Assembly: GCF_021352225.1 (NCBI RefSeq)
Contig: NZ_JAAUVI010000003.1
Location: 496,001-560,000, forward strand
DNA length: 64,000 nt
Direction of reading: 5' to 3'
DNA from: Methylobacterium sp. C25
GTDB lineage: Bacteria > Pseudomonadota > Alphaproteobacteria > Rhizobiales > Beijerinckiaceae
The translations under genes and the position numbers were made by a program. Below the pieces are notes generated by a model that ran no database searches, was not told the DNA's origin, and saw only the letters and a program-made list of their open reading frames with translations. Below, in pieces: positions 37,674 to 51,292 of the stretch (position 1 is the stretch's first letter; each line of letters opens with the position of its first letter).

Positions 37674-37800
37674 CGAGATGGTGCCGAGCCGACCCGATCG
37701 CGACGACTGAACGATCCCCGACCGCTTCTCTGGCGTTCGGGCACGAAACATGCTCGCATCCTCGCCGGATCCGGCGGGACGATCGGAGAACGGTTTGGAC

Positions 37801-42528
<4,728 letters not shown>

Positions 42529-42537
42529 GATCATCTG

Positions 42538-42560
42538 CGCTGCCGGACCATCCGGCAGCG
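42538..42560. terminator. perfect hairpin between gltB and gltD
   Basis: A 10-bp perfect stem (CGCTGCCGGA with TCCGGCAGCG) and a CCA loop lie 10 bp after the gltB stop. No U-tract follows, so it is more likely a transcript stabiliser or partial attenuator that sets the gltB:gltD ratio than a full terminator. Confidence 0.55.
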
Positions 42561-42622
42561 TTGGCTACGAAACGGACGCGGCAAGCCGCGCCATGGGCGC
42601 GCGTTCCGCGAAGGGCTGATCG

Positions 42623-44056
42623 ATGGGTAAGATCACGGGTTTCCTCGAATTCGACCGGCAGGAGCAGAAGTATCAGCTCGCCGCCGACCGCGTTCGCCAT
42701 TTCCGCGAATTCACGCTGCCGCTCGACGAGCACGACCTCGCCAAGCAGGCCGCACGCTGCATGGATTGCGGCATCCCGTTCTGCCACGGCCCGACCGGCT
42801 GCCCGGTGCACAACCAGATCCCGGACTGGAACGACCTCGTGTTCCAGTCGGACTGGGAGGAAGCTGCGCGCAACCTCCACTCCACCAACAACTTTCCGGA
42901 GTTCACCGGTCGCGTCTGCCCCGCGCCCTGCGAGGAGGCCTGCACGCTGAACCTCGAGAATCAGCCGGTGGCTATCAAGACCATCGAGCAGGCCATCGCG
43001 GACCGCGCCTGGAACATGGGCTGGATCAAGCCCGAACCGTCCGCCACCAAGACCGGCAAGCGCGTCGCCGTGATCGGATCGGGACCGGCGGGTATGGCAG
43101 CGGCCCAACAGCTCGCCCGCGTCGGCCACGACGTCCACGTTTTCGAGCGCGAGCCGAAGGCCGGCGGCTTGCTCCGCTACGGCATCCCTGACTTCAAGAT
43201 GGAGAAGCGCCATATCGACCGGCGCGTGAAGCAGATGGAGGCCGAGGGCGTCCAGTTTCACTACAAGGTCAATGTCGGCGTCGATAAGACCGTTGACGAG
43301 TTGGAGGCCGAATTCGACGCCGTGCTCTTCGCCGGCGGCGCCGAGGAGCCGCGCAACCCGCAACTGCCGGGACAGGAACTCGACGGCGTCCACTACGCCA
43401 TGCCCTACCTCGTACAGTCGAACCGTCGCGTCGGCGCCGAGCCGATGCCCGGCAACGGCGAGCTTCCGATCATCGCCGCAAGCAAGAACGTCGTCGTCAT
43501 CGGCGGCGGTGACACGGCGTCGGACTGCGTCGGCACGGCCTTCCGCCAGGGTGCGCTCTCGGTGACGCAGCTCGACATCCGGCCGCGTCCGCCCGAGCGC
43601 GAGGACAAGCTGACGGTATGGCCCTATTGGCCGACCAAGATGCGCACTTCCTCGAGCCAGGCCGAGGGCGCCGAGCGCGAGTTCCAGGCGGCGACACTCG
43701 GTCTCGAAGGCGACCGCAAGGGCCGGCTGACCGGCGTCCTCTGCGCGCGCGTCGACGAGAAGCGCCAGCCTATCGCTGGCACCGAGTTCACTCTGCCGGC
43801 CGATCTCGTCTTCATGGCGATTGGCTTCGCAAGCCCCCTGCACAAGGGCCTGGTCGAAGAGTCCGGCGTGACACTCGACAAGCGTGGCAATGTGCTCGCC
43901 AACGAGGACGACTACCGCACGTCACGCGAAAAAGTTTACGCGGCCGGCGATATGCGGCGCGGCCAGTCTCTCGTCGTCTGGGCGATCCGCGAAGGCCGTC
44001 AGGCAGCCCGCTCGATCGACGAGATGCTGATGGGCGAGAGCATCCTGCCGCGCTGA
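42623..44056 (+). CDS. gltD: glutamate synthase (NADPH) small subunit
   Basis: 477-residue FAD/NADPH subunit that feeds electrons to GltB. The N-terminal [4Fe-4S] cysteines are in [19 protein letters not shown] and [12 protein letters not shown]. The FAD-binding motif [18 protein letters not shown] and the NADPH motif [15 protein letters not shown] are present, with the closing [16 protein letters not shown]. Start ATG 42623. In operon with gltB, 94-bp gap. Confidence 0.97.
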   Translation: MGKITGFLEFDRQEQKYQLAADRVRHFREFTLPLDEHDLAKQAARCMDCGIPFCHGPTGCPVHNQIPDWNDLVFQSDWEEAARNLHSTNNFPEFTGRVCPAPCEEACTLNLENQPVAIKTIEQAIADRAWNMGWIKPEPSATKTGKRVAVIGSGPAGMAAAQQLARVGHDVHVFEREPKAGGLLRYGIPDFKMEKRHIDRRVKQMEAEGVQFHYKVNVGVDKTVDELEAEFDAVLFAGGAEEPRNPQLPGQELDGVHYAMPYLVQSNRRVGAEPMPGNGELPIIAASKNVVVIGGGDTASDCVGTAFRQGALSVTQLDIRPRPPEREDKLTVWPYWPTKMRTSSSQAEGAEREFQAATLGLEGDRKGRLTGVLCARVDEKRQPIAGTEFTLPADLVFMAIGFASPLHKGLVEESGVTLDKRGNVLANEDDYRTSREKVYAAGDMRRGQSLVVWAIREGRQAARSIDEMLMGESILPR

Positions 44057-44111
44057 GTCGACTGAGCGAGCTTACCGGAGCAGGTCCAGGCGTCGCGTAC
44101 GCCGCGATCGG

Positions 44112-44318
44112 TCAGCCGGGCTTCCGGCCGCCGGCCTGATTGCGGGTGCCCGCAGTCCGGACTTGACCTACGCGCCCTCCACGGAAGCGATCGGCTGCGC
44201 GAAAAAAGGCGGCGAAGTTCGCCGCCTCATCCTCGCAGAGTCCGCCCAACAGGATCGTGCGGCCGCTATAGACCGCTTGGCCGCCGCGCTGATCTTCGCG
44301 AATGCTGATCTTCGGCAT
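44112..44318 (-). CDS. small hypothetical protein, 68 aa
   Basis: MPKISIREDQRGGQAVYSG continues with RTILLGGLCEDEAANFAAFF and a Gly/Arg-rich tail. A GGGAG ribosome site lies 8 nt before the ATG. The compact, mixed composition of the first 48 residues looks protein-like; the tail looks disordered. No family recognised. It stands alone, converging with gltD, with structured DNA upstream (44335-44440). Confidence 0.45.
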   Translation of the reverse strand: MPKISIREDQRGGQAVYSGRTILLGGLCEDEAANFAAFFRAADRFRGGRVGQVRTAGTRNQAGGRKPG

Positions 44319-44598
44319 GCCAGCGCTCCCGCACTTCGCGTGAATATTTCACTGATTCGGGCCCAACATTCGCAGTGCCGGGTTTTGGGGTAAAGCTGCA
44401 ACTTTAGGCAGCTTACCCCGCCGTTAAGACTTCACGCGAATGTTGAGGCAAATGCGTCGCGCAATCGGCTCTAGCGGCATGGCTGCCGCTGACATCGGCT
44501 CGGCAATGAGAGCTGCTCTTGGCCCGAACCTCGCTGGTGACCGCCTTAGAGCCAGACGCATTTCGCCCGTCCCGAGGAGGGGCGTCGGAAAGCCGATG
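44319..44598. other. structured intergenic region with nested inverted repeats
   Basis: A hairpin at 44387-44419 pairs GGGGTAAAGCTGC with GCAGCTTACCCC (one bulged A, 8-nt loop). It is flanked by a wider inverted repeat, TTCGCGTGAA (44335-44344) and TTCACGCGAA (44431-44440). No ORF fits. It could be the 5' region of the 68-aa gene, a regulatory RNA or a double operator; I cannot tell which. Confidence 0.45.
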
Positions 44599-45966
44599 CT
44601 ATCCTGGCGGCCACTTGAAGTCGTCGGCGCGGCCAGGCTGCGGCATCGGGGCGGTTCCACGCTGGAGCGTGCGCTCGACGGTGCCGGCGGCGTCTCCCTC
44701 GCGGGGGCGGCCCGTGGCGAGCGCGCCGCCAGGCGAGATCTCGGCGCGGCCGAGTGGGATGACAGGGCCGGCAGCCGGTTTCACCGGCAGGCTCGGGATA
44801 CCGGGTGGCTCGGGCAAGCTCGGTAGCATCGCCGTGATCTTGCGATCGATTGCCGAGCTGTCGTCGAGGCTCGGACCAGCATCTGCGGGCAAGCCTGAGG
44901 GCACCGTCGCGACGGTCGGCTGCTCCGGTTGCAGCGTACCGTTCGCCCCCATCAGACGCTTCAGTTCAATGTCGGCGAAATGCGCGGCCTTGCGTGCGCC
45001 GGGGAAGGTGAAGTGGATGCCGTCCGCCGTGCGCAACGTGGCGCGCTGGCCGTCGAGGTCAGGGCCGGTCGCGGTGTAGCGGTTGCGGTCGTCGACGAAG
45101 CCCGGCCAGATGTCGACATAGGTCTGCCCGGCTTTCTGGACGCGCTCGCGCGCGATGTCGTTGATCGTGGCGAGATCCTTGGTCAGCATCTCGAAACGCA
45201 CGGGAGGCACACCGACCCAGACCAGCGGAATCTTGTGGTCGGTGAATACCTTGATCACCGCGTCGATCCGCGCAGCGTAGACCTCGCGCCATTTGTCGGT
45301 GAGCGGCTCGAAGCTGTCTCCGCCCTCGCGGATCGCCTGGCGGTCGTTCACGCCAACCATGAAAAGGGCATAGGCGACCTTCGGGTTGGTCTTGAGGTAG
45401 TCCTCGACGGCCTTCGGCCAATCGACCACATCCTTGCGCACGATTCCGCTATCGCCACGCGAGCGATCGACCACCGCGACGTCCGCATTTTCGCGGAAGG
45501 CGTCATCGAGCCCCTTGGCGAGATAGGAGGCGAGCGAGTCGCCGAACACGGCGACCTGGACGTTTGGCGAGATCTTGGTGGGGGCCGGCGGCGCCTGCCG
45601 AGCGACGCTCGGTGCGGCTGCCGGCGTACGTCGCCGGACGGTCTGCCCCTCTTGCCCGCCGCGTGATCCGATCGACGGCGCGCGCGGGTGAGAGGGCCGA
45701 ACATAGGTCCGCGGAGGCCGCTGCGGCTGCGGCTGCACCTGCTGCTGGGGACGCTCCTCCCAAGGCCAGTAGAACTGGCGAGGCGCCTCTTGCTGCGGGG
45801 CGTAGCGGCGATCCTCGCGGGCGGCGCGACGGCGCGGGGCGTAGTAGGAATCGCGCGGCACATCGTAACTGTCGCCCCACTGCGCCCTCGCCTCCTGCAA
45901 AGGCGTCAGGCATGCGGCCAGCGCGAAAAGCGCGAGTACGGCGATCTGTTTCGGCGCGAAGGCCAT
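44599..45966 (-). CDS. SGNH-hydrolase (DUF459-type) periplasmic protein
   Basis: 455-residue exported protein with a signal (KQIAVLALFALAACL) and a Pro/Gln/Arg-rich linker (residues about 40-130). The SGNH hydrolase domain has the Ser block VFGDSLASYLAKGL, the Asn block MVGVNDRQA and the Asp-His block DGIHFTFPGARKAA. A second Pro-rich tail follows. DUF459 proteins resemble acyl- or acetyl-esterases acting on cell-envelope polymers; the substrate is unknown. The ATG at 45966 has CAGGAG just upstream. Confidence 0.85.
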   Translation of the reverse strand: MAFAPKQIAVLALFALAACLTPLQEARAQWGDSYDVPRDSYYAPRRRAAREDRRYAPQQEAPRQFYWPWEERPQQQVQPQPQRPPRTYVRPSHPRAPSIGSRGGQEGQTVRRRTPAAAPSVARQAPPAPTKISPNVQVAVFGDSLASYLAKGLDDAFRENADVAVVDRSRGDSGIVRKDVVDWPKAVEDYLKTNPKVAYALFMVGVNDRQAIREGGDSFEPLTDKWREVYAARIDAVIKVFTDHKIPLVWVGVPPVRFEMLTKDLATINDIARERVQKAGQTYVDIWPGFVDDRNRYTATGPDLDGQRATLRTADGIHFTFPGARKAAHFADIELKRLMGANGTLQPEQPTVATVPSGLPADAGPSLDDSSAIDRKITAMLPSLPEPPGIPSLPVKPAAGPVIPLGRAEISPGGALATGRPREGDAAGTVERTLQRGTAPMPQPGRADDFKWPPG

Positions 45967-46098
45967 CGGGCTCCTGAATGCCGGCCGCCGGGGCAAGGAC
46001 GGCTCGTCCCGGCACAGGGCGCGATCATAGCGGGGAACCGCGACGTGTCGAATGCCGGGCGGAACGTCTTTCGAGATCGAGCCGAGGTGTCGTTCCGG

Positions 46099-46142
46099 GC
46101 TCCGGAGCGAGATCAGTTCAGCTCCGGAGCGAGATCAGTTCA
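46099..46142. repeat. exact tandem duplication, 2 x 22 bp
   Basis: 46099-46120 is repeated perfectly at 46121-46142, each copy containing the palindrome GCTCCGGAGC. The second copy contains the stop codon of the GntR gene (46135-46137), so the duplication extends the 3' untranslated side and leaves the protein intact. Confidence 0.95.
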
Positions 46143-46818
46143 GGTGGTGACCGTAGCGCTCGACATGGACGGCGAGGCCGAGACCATGGTCACGCACGAG
46201 GCGTTCGGCGAGGTCTGCGTTGCGCGCCTCCAGCGCCTCGATGATGTGGACATGCTCGGCGATGGAGGTCGAGGCGCGGTCGCCCTCGCGCAGGGCAATG
46301 TTGCGCACGCCCTTCACGTGCATCAGCAGGTTGCTGCACAGGTCCTGGATCACCTCGCAATGGCCGAGGGAGATGATCTTCTGGTGGAAGCGGATGTTGG
46401 CCTCCGAATACTCGGCCAGATGGTCTGCCGGCTTCCCCTCGAAAAACTCGGGAAACATCTTGCGCATGCACTGGAGGTCTTCGTCCGAGGCGCGCGTGCA
46501 GGCGAGCCGCGCCGCCATGCTCTCCAGGGCCGCCCAGGCCTGGATCATCCCGACGATCTCGCGCTTTGTCTTCTTGACGACGAAGACCCCGCGCCGCGGC
46601 TCGTTGCGCACGAAGCCTTCCTGCTCCAGCACGGTCAGCGCTTCGCGGATCGGTGTCCGGCTAACGCCAAGCGTCTGTGACAGGCCACGCTCGTCCAGAC
46701 GGATATCGCCGCTCTGGCCGTAGATATCCATATTGGTGATGGCCGACTTCAACGCTTCGTAGGCCAGAGTCCGCAGACTCGTCGCCGGAACGAGCGGCTT
46801 GATCGTGAAGTTCTGCAT
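46135..46818 (-). CDS. GntR/FCD-family regulator, inferred controller of the oxalate locus
   Basis: 227-residue DNA-binding protein: winged helix with SQTLGVSRTPIREALTVLEQ (about residues 45-64) and an FCD ligand domain with the metal-type histidines kept (NIRFHQKI, EHVHII, RDHGLGL). It is divergent from the CoA-transferase gene at 47178, and a 17-bp inverted repeat lies between them. The same repeat recurs at five other promoters of the locus, so this protein is the best candidate for the regulon regulator. The ATG at 46818 (MQNFTIKPL) is chosen; the longer frame has no typical start. A diverged paralogue lies at 3777-4472. Confidence 0.88.
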   Translation of the reverse strand: MQNFTIKPLVPATSLRTLAYEALKSAITNMDIYGQSGDIRLDERGLSQTLGVSRTPIREALTVLEQEGFVRNEPRRGVFVVKKTKREIVGMIQAWAALESMAARLACTRASDEDLQCMRKMFPEFFEGKPADHLAEYSEANIRFHQKIISLGHCEVIQDLCSNLLMHVKGVRNIALREGDRASTSIAEHVHIIEALEARNADLAERLVRDHGLGLAVHVERYGHHLN

Positions 46819-47002
46819 GGCGTCAGTATCGGTCTGGTACTGGCTACGGATCGGTGATGTCGACGTCGTTTCCCGGCGCGGACCTTGGCGATTCGGCTTG
46901 GGAAACACAAGACGCGCGTCAAGCATAGCCGGGTATAGCCTCGTTCTGGCTCGACGCCGCGGATTGGCGCAACGCCGGGTTTCAGCCGGCAAAATTGACC
47001 GC

Positions 47003-47019
47003 TGGTATTTGGTATGCCA
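47003..47019. promoter_or_regulatory. operator (a) of the oxalate regulon: gntR / frc1
   Basis: TGGTAT-TTGGT-ATGCCA. It fits the consensus TGGYAT-N5-ATRCCW shared by six sites. It lies in the 359-bp region between the divergent gntR gene and the first frc gene, which otherwise shows no ORF of note. Confidence 0.75.
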
Positions 47020-47177
47020 ATATTGCGCCGTCGTCAAAAGCGAATCCATCGCCCCGCGCCGCGCCTGTCGAGACGCAGGCCGTTAGGGCTCCCCGCTTCC
47101 GGGCGGCGCATGGCTCGGCACGGGATCGCTGAAATCCCGGCCGGAGAATCGTAGAAGTATCTCCCTGGGAGGAGAGG

Positions 47178-48458
47178 ATGACGAGCACGCCACTCCACGG
47201 AGTGAGGATCTTGGACTTTACGCACGTCCAGTCCGGTCCGACCTGTACGCAGCTTCTCGCCTGGTTCGGCGCCGACGTCATCAAGATCGAGCGGCCGGGC
47301 ACGGGCGACGCCACGCGCCAGCAGCTTCAGGATCTTCCGGGCGTGGACAGCCTCTATTTCACGATGCTGAACCACAACAAGCGCTCGATCACGATCGACG
47401 CGAAGAACGCTCACGGCAAAGAGGTGCTTTGGCGGCTCATCCGGGAATGCGATGTGCTCGTCGAGAACTTCGCCCCCGGCGCGCTCGACCGCATGGGCTT
47501 CACCTGGGAGAAGCTTCAGCAAGCCAATCCAGGCCTGATCCTCGCCTCGGTGAAGGGTTTTGGACCGGGCCGCTACCAGGATTGCAAGGTCTACGAGAAC
47601 GTCGCGCAATGCGCGGGCGGCGCCGCCTCGACCACCGGTTGGCGCGACGGCGTGCCGATGGTGACCGGTGCCCAGATCGGCGATTCTGGCACCGGTCTGC
47701 ATTTGGCACTCGGCATCGTCACAGCGCTCTACCACCGCACCCAGACTGGCCAGGGCCAGCGCGTGGACTGCTCCATGCAGGACGGCGTGCTCAATCTCTG
47801 CCGTGTGAAGCTGCGCGACCAGCAGCGCCTCGAACAGGGGCCGCTCAAGGAATACAGCCAGTTCGGCGAGGGCGTGGAGTTCGGCGAGTCCGTACCGCGT
47901 GCCGGCAACGATTCAGGCGGGGGCCAGCCTGGCCGCATCCTGAAGTGCAAGGGCTGGGAACAGGATCCGAACGCCTACATCTACTTCATCACGCAAGGAG
48001 CGGTGTGGGACCCGATCTGCGACATCATCGGTGAGCCCGGCTGGAAGACCGATCCGGACTACATGACGCCGAAAGCGCGCCTGCCGCACTTGAACGAGAT
48101 CTTCACGCGCATCGAGGCGTGGACGATGAAGCACGACAAGTTCGAGGCGATGGACATCCTCAACGAGTACGACATCCCTTGCGGGCCAATCCTCTCGATG
48201 AAGGAGATTGCCGAGGATGAGGCTTTGCGTGCCAGCGGCACGGTCGTCGAGGTCGAGCATCCGGCCCGAGGCAGCTATCTGACCGTCGGCAATCCGATCA
48301 AGCTCTCGGCGAACCCGGTGGAGATCAAGCGCTCCCCCCTACTCGGCGAGCATACCGACGAGATCCTGCGCGAGGTGTTGGGCTGCTCAGCCGTCGAGGT
48401 CGACCAGATCCTCGGATCGGGCGCAACGGGACCGGTTCAGCGAGCTGCAGCCGAATAA
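47178..48458 (+). CDS. frc: formyl-CoA:oxalate CoA-transferase family protein, copy 1
   Basis: 426-residue class III (CaiB/BaiF) CoA-transferase, expected to move CoA from formyl-CoA or another donor to oxalate. The catalytic Asp169 (AQIGDSGTG) occupies the same position as in Oxalobacter Frc. The family's tetra-glycine active-site loop (GGGGQ in copy 2) is DSGGGQ here, so one glycine is replaced by serine and donor preference may differ. A strong ribosome site (GGGAGGAG) precedes ATG 47178. Operator (a) lies upstream and operator (b) follows the gene. Confidence 0.9.
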   Translation: MTSTPLHGVRILDFTHVQSGPTCTQLLAWFGADVIKIERPGTGDATRQQLQDLPGVDSLYFTMLNHNKRSITIDAKNAHGKEVLWRLIRECDVLVENFAPGALDRMGFTWEKLQQANPGLILASVKGFGPGRYQDCKVYENVAQCAGGAASTTGWRDGVPMVTGAQIGDSGTGLHLALGIVTALYHRTQTGQGQRVDCSMQDGVLNLCRVKLRDQQRLEQGPLKEYSQFGEGVEFGESVPRAGNDSGGGQPGRILKCKGWEQDPNAYIYFITQGAVWDPICDIIGEPGWKTDPDYMTPKARLPHLNEIFTRIEAWTMKHDKFEAMDILNEYDIPCGPILSMKEIAEDEALRASGTVVEVEHPARGSYLTVGNPIKLSANPVEIKRSPLLGEHTDEILREVLGCSAVEVDQILGSGATGPVQRAAAE

Positions 48459-48508
48459 TAGCGCAACCAGTCAACGAACTGGCTGCACAATATTGACAAT
48501 CCCAGCGC

Positions 48509-48525
48509 TGGCATGCCATATACCA
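48509..48525. promoter_or_regulatory. operator (b) of the oxalate regulon: 61-aa ORF
   Basis: TGGCAT-GCCAT-ATACCA, with an overlapping perfect palindrome TGGCATGCCA. It lies 51 bp after the frc1 stop and 74 bp before the small ORF at 48599. Confidence 0.72.
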
Positions 48526-48598
48526 GAATGCCGCATCGGCGCCGACGGTGAGACCGTCGCGCAGCTCGGGCTACTTGGGCAACCATCAGGGGACGGCG

Positions 48599-48784
48599 AT
48601 GATCGACTTCGCTCTCGACGAACCGCTGGCCCTACTGGCCGAGGCCTTCGGGCATGAGCCGGATAGCGTGAGCTTGCTCGCTCCAAACGGAGAAATCGCC
48701 GCACCGATGATGGTGCCGAACGCGGCCGTCATCCCCGTCGCGGCGCTCGGCGAAATCGGCGTCTCCGCCACCCACGCAGACTAG
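48599..48784 (+). CDS. small protein of unknown function, 61 aa
   Basis: ATG 48599 with AGGGGA 6 nt upstream. The product is soluble, acidic and rich in Ala, Val and Pro (MIDFALDEPLALLAEAFGH at the start, VSLLAPNGEIAAPMMVP in the middle). There is no signal peptide and no recognised family. It is directly downstream of operator (b), so it is likely induced with the oxalate genes. The frame is open further upstream but lacks a better start. Confidence 0.6.
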   Translation: MIDFALDEPLALLAEAFGHEPDSVSLLAPNGEIAAPMMVPNAAVIPVAALGEIGVSATHAD

Positions 48785-48818
48785 CTGCCCGGCAGCCGCC
48801 ATAGGCGGCTGGTGTGCT

Positions 48819-48980
48819 TTAGGCGGCGAGCTGCGCGTAGCGGCCAGCGCCCTGCAGATTGCCGTTGCGGCCGTCCTGGCTGGTCGCGGCGTCGGCGGTC
48901 AGCTTGTCGGCGACCTTGACCACCAGCAGCGCCTGGAGAGCAAACAGAAGAACGAGAGCGAAGAGTGCGGTGCCGAGCAT
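48819..48980 (-). CDS. single-helix membrane peptide, 53 aa
   Basis: ATG 48980 with AGAGAGG 5 nt upstream. The product begins MLGTALFALVLLFALQALLV, a membrane helix, then a polar tail (KLTADAATSQDGRNG and LQGAGRYAQLAA). No family recognised. It converges with the 61-aa ORF, and its upstream region carries a degenerate operator-like element (49049-49065, only the right half well kept). Confidence 0.6.
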   Translation of the reverse strand: MLGTALFALVLLFALQALLVVKVADKLTADAATSQDGRNGNLQGAGRYAQLAA

Positions 48981-49162
48981 GGTAGCCTCTCTGGGGACAA
49001 TGTTGCGTTGCGACAGAGATAGACCCAGCGTTTTTGGATATGAAGTACAAAATACCAGATACCGTTATGCGCATAACGCATGACGTAGCACTTTTATGCA
49101 GATTTTAATCCTTTTTTGAGCCAGCCTGGCTGAACCATGCATTGCAGTGCAACATAACCCCG

Positions 49163-50935
49163 TCACGAGGCGTCGCCACCCCACAGGCCAAGTGTCGAGG
49201 TTTCGGAACAGCGCAGGGTCTCTTCGATCGGCGGCACATCCGGCCAACCCGGATCGAGCCCGGCGGCCAACAGGGCGGCGCGCATTTCATCGTCCTCGCA
49301 GACCCGGTCGAGGATGACCCGATCGAGCCCGATCAGCCGCTTGTGCTCAAAACGGGCGAAGACGCGTCCCGTCCGCTGCTCCGCAAAACGCACGCTCGAT
49401 AGGCGCGCAAGGCATTCACGCAGAAAGCCGGCGTTGCGCTCCGGCGCGAGGTCGGCGCCATCGTAAACCTCATCGGGCGAACGGGCGTGAATGTTGATCC
49501 GCCGGAATCGATCGACGTCGAGCAGTCGGCGGGGATCGAGAATGGTGATGGCACCATTGCTGCCGAAGGCGATCGTGCGCGGTGTCTCGCCCAGGGCCAC
49601 GGTGTTGTCGAGGAACTCGAACACCACCGCCTTGTCGGTTCGCAGTGCCCAGAGGAAGAATAGGCGCGGCATGCCGGCAAAGGCCTCAACGTTGTGCGCG
49701 AGCAGGTCCTCGACCGCCTTGTAGCGGCCGAACTGCTCACCACGCTTCCAGGCGCGCTCCACGGTCGCCTCGGGCGGCGTCACCATGAATTGCAGGTAGA
49801 TGCGGTGGCCGAAGCGGGTCAGGAGCTGGCTGGTCCCGTCGCCGCGGGAATCGGCGGAGAAACTGTCGAAGCGGAAGCGATCGATCAGCAGGTGTGAGAT
49901 GCGCCCCTCGGCCGCCTTCCGCGTCATGTAACGGTCGAGCTTGGAATCGACGACCTCAACCTCGTGGCCTGTCAGCGGGCCGGCATAACGCCGCGCCGGA
50001 CCGAGACTGTCATAGTCGAGCAGAAACTTGCGCCAGACGTCGGGTGTGATCACGGCAAAGTCGGACCAGTCGGTGCCGTTCCGCTCGGCGAGGCCACGCT
50101 GGTACGGACGAATCGTGCTCTTGCCGGAGGCCGAGGCCCCCTTGACGTTCATCACCACGGGATGGCTCTGGGCACCGACACGACGGTAGCCCTCGCGGGC
50201 GACGATCTCAGCGATCCACGGGTCGATCGTCTCGCCGATCCGCCGGCTGCCATGGGCGTTCGAGACCAGAATGGCGGCAAGCTTGGCCAGCAACGCCCTG
50301 TCGCGGATCAGAAAGCCCTGACGGCCTATCAGCCCGGCGGCGACGCAGCGCAACGCCTCGCGAACCTCCTGCTCGAGGCTGCCCACCGGGCCCGCCGGCT
50401 CGTTGAGCCGGCGGCAGGCGCGCGTCTGCCAATCCTCGACAGGTTTCGATGCTTCTCGTCGTTGAAATGGCCACAGGCCCCGGCTGCGGGCCGGGACGGC
50501 CACAGGCTCGTCGAGGAGGACGGCGATCTCGCGCTCGATGAGAGCAGCCGCTTCGGCGCGAACGTTGTGCAAGGTCTCGGCGACCTGCGGCATGCGGTCC
50601 CCGATCCCGTCACGCAGGATCGTCGTCACGATGCGCCGGAAATTGACGCCGAGATCCGCGTACACTGCGCCGAGCGGCACCGAGAGATCGGCCATCACGC
50701 GGATCAGCACCGCATGGACGACTAGGCGCTCGGGGCGGAACAGGGCCAGTTGGGTGGCCTGGAGTCCACTGAAGTCGCTGAGCTCCTGGATCTCCGCGTA
50801 GGAGTTCTCGATGTTCTCGGCGCGGAAGATCGTGGCGAGCGGCCGGACATGGCGCGGCAGTCCGGAGACGATGCCCGGGTTCCAAGCGTGGAACCCTGCA
50901 TCCTCGTCCTCAAAGTCAGGGTCGGGCGCCGGCAT
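49163..50935 (-). CDS. P-loop NTPase / kinase-like protein of unknown function
   Basis: 590-residue soluble protein. A Walker A motif GASASGKST lies at residues 266-274, after the strand VVMNVK. Further on, FAVITPDVWRKFLLDY, HLLIDRFRFDSF and LQFMVTPPEATVERAWKRGEQFGRYKAV look like the nucleotide and lid parts of a zeta-toxin/chloramphenicol-phosphotransferase-like kinase. The first 250 residues are helical with no recognised domain. It is last in a coupled cassette with an ABM-like and a CBS protein (30-bp gap) behind operator (d), which ties it to oxalate-responsive expression. Function unknown. Confidence 0.75.
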   Translation of the reverse strand: MPAPDPDFEDEDAGFHAWNPGIVSGLPRHVRPLATIFRAENIENSYAEIQELSDFSGLQATQLALFRPERLVVHAVLIRVMADLSVPLGAVYADLGVNFRRIVTTILRDGIGDRMPQVAETLHNVRAEAAALIEREIAVLLDEPVAVPARSRGLWPFQRREASKPVEDWQTRACRRLNEPAGPVGSLEQEVREALRCVAAGLIGRQGFLIRDRALLAKLAAILVSNAHGSRRIGETIDPWIAEIVAREGYRRVGAQSHPVVMNVKGASASGKSTIRPYQRGLAERNGTDWSDFAVITPDVWRKFLLDYDSLGPARRYAGPLTGHEVEVVDSKLDRYMTRKAAEGRISHLLIDRFRFDSFSADSRGDGTSQLLTRFGHRIYLQFMVTPPEATVERAWKRGEQFGRYKAVEDLLAHNVEAFAGMPRLFFLWALRTDKAVVFEFLDNTVALGETPRTIAFGSNGAITILDPRRLLDVDRFRRINIHARSPDEVYDGADLAPERNAGFLRECLARLSSVRFAEQRTGRVFARFEHKRLIGLDRVILDRVCEDDEMRAALLAAGLDPGWPDVPPIEETLRCSETSTLGLWGGDAS

Positions 50936-50965
50936 CGTCGTACCAGCTCCCAGGCCCCGACCGGA

Positions 50966-51292
50966 TCAGGCCGCCGAAGCGTCGTCGATCGGCTCGAAGC
51001 GAGTCTGGTAGGCGTCGCCCCAGACGTCGTCGGCCTTCTTGTGCCAGTCCTTGTCGAAGAACCGCTTGGCCAGGAACTCGCTGTTCCAGATGCAGACCGC
51101 GGTGATGCGGTTGTCCAGCACTCGCACGTGCCGGCTCTCCAGGCCGGCGGTGACACCCGCACGGGGCAGCATGTCCTTGCTCGAAAATCCGTGTTCGTTC
51201 TCGGCCGGGAACACCACCGGGCATTCCACGACGGTCAGATACTTCATCGGGCGCTCTTCCGGCTCTCTCGATTGATCGGTTGGGTCGGTCAT
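50966..51292 (-). CDS. small alpha/beta-barrel (ABM-like) protein, 108 aa
   Basis: The core MKYLTVVECPVVFPAENEHG, VRVLDNRITAVCIWNSEFL and KRFFDKDWHKKADDVWG has the beta-alpha-beta pattern of small dimeric ferredoxin-like barrels (antibiotic-monooxygenase or stress-responsive type), a tentative assignment. The ATG at 51292 overlaps the stop of the CBS gene (ATGA), so this start is favoured over the internal Met at 51247. Middle gene of the cassette. Confidence 0.65.
   Translation of the reverse strand: MTDPTDQSREPEERPMKYLTVVECPVVFPAENEHGFSSKDMLPRAGVTAGLESRHVRVLDNRITAVCIWNSEFLAKRFFDKDWHKKADDVWGDAYQTRFEPIDDASAA

Larger units (their letters stand above)
37195..37800. other. 606-bp leader region upstream of gltB
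   Basis: No long gene. It contains a possible promoter (TTGATA at 37475-37480, 18-bp spacer, TTATAG at 37499-37504), a hairpin at 37503-37524, a 23-codon ORF at 37559-37630 and a strong hairpin at 37647-37673, all oriented toward gltB. The left 250 bp belong to the upstream region of the divergent Pro-rich protein gene, where I see nothing else. Confidence 0.5.

Noticed and set aside
44440-44826. 128-codon plus-strand ORF
   Set aside because: Overlaps the 3' part of the SGNH-hydrolase gene on the other strand and has no recognisable sequence or ribosome site.
49049-49065. Seventh copy of the oxalate operator
   Set aside because: Only the right half-site fits; the left half (CAAAAT) does not match TGGYAT. 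Kept as a degenerate element rather than counted.
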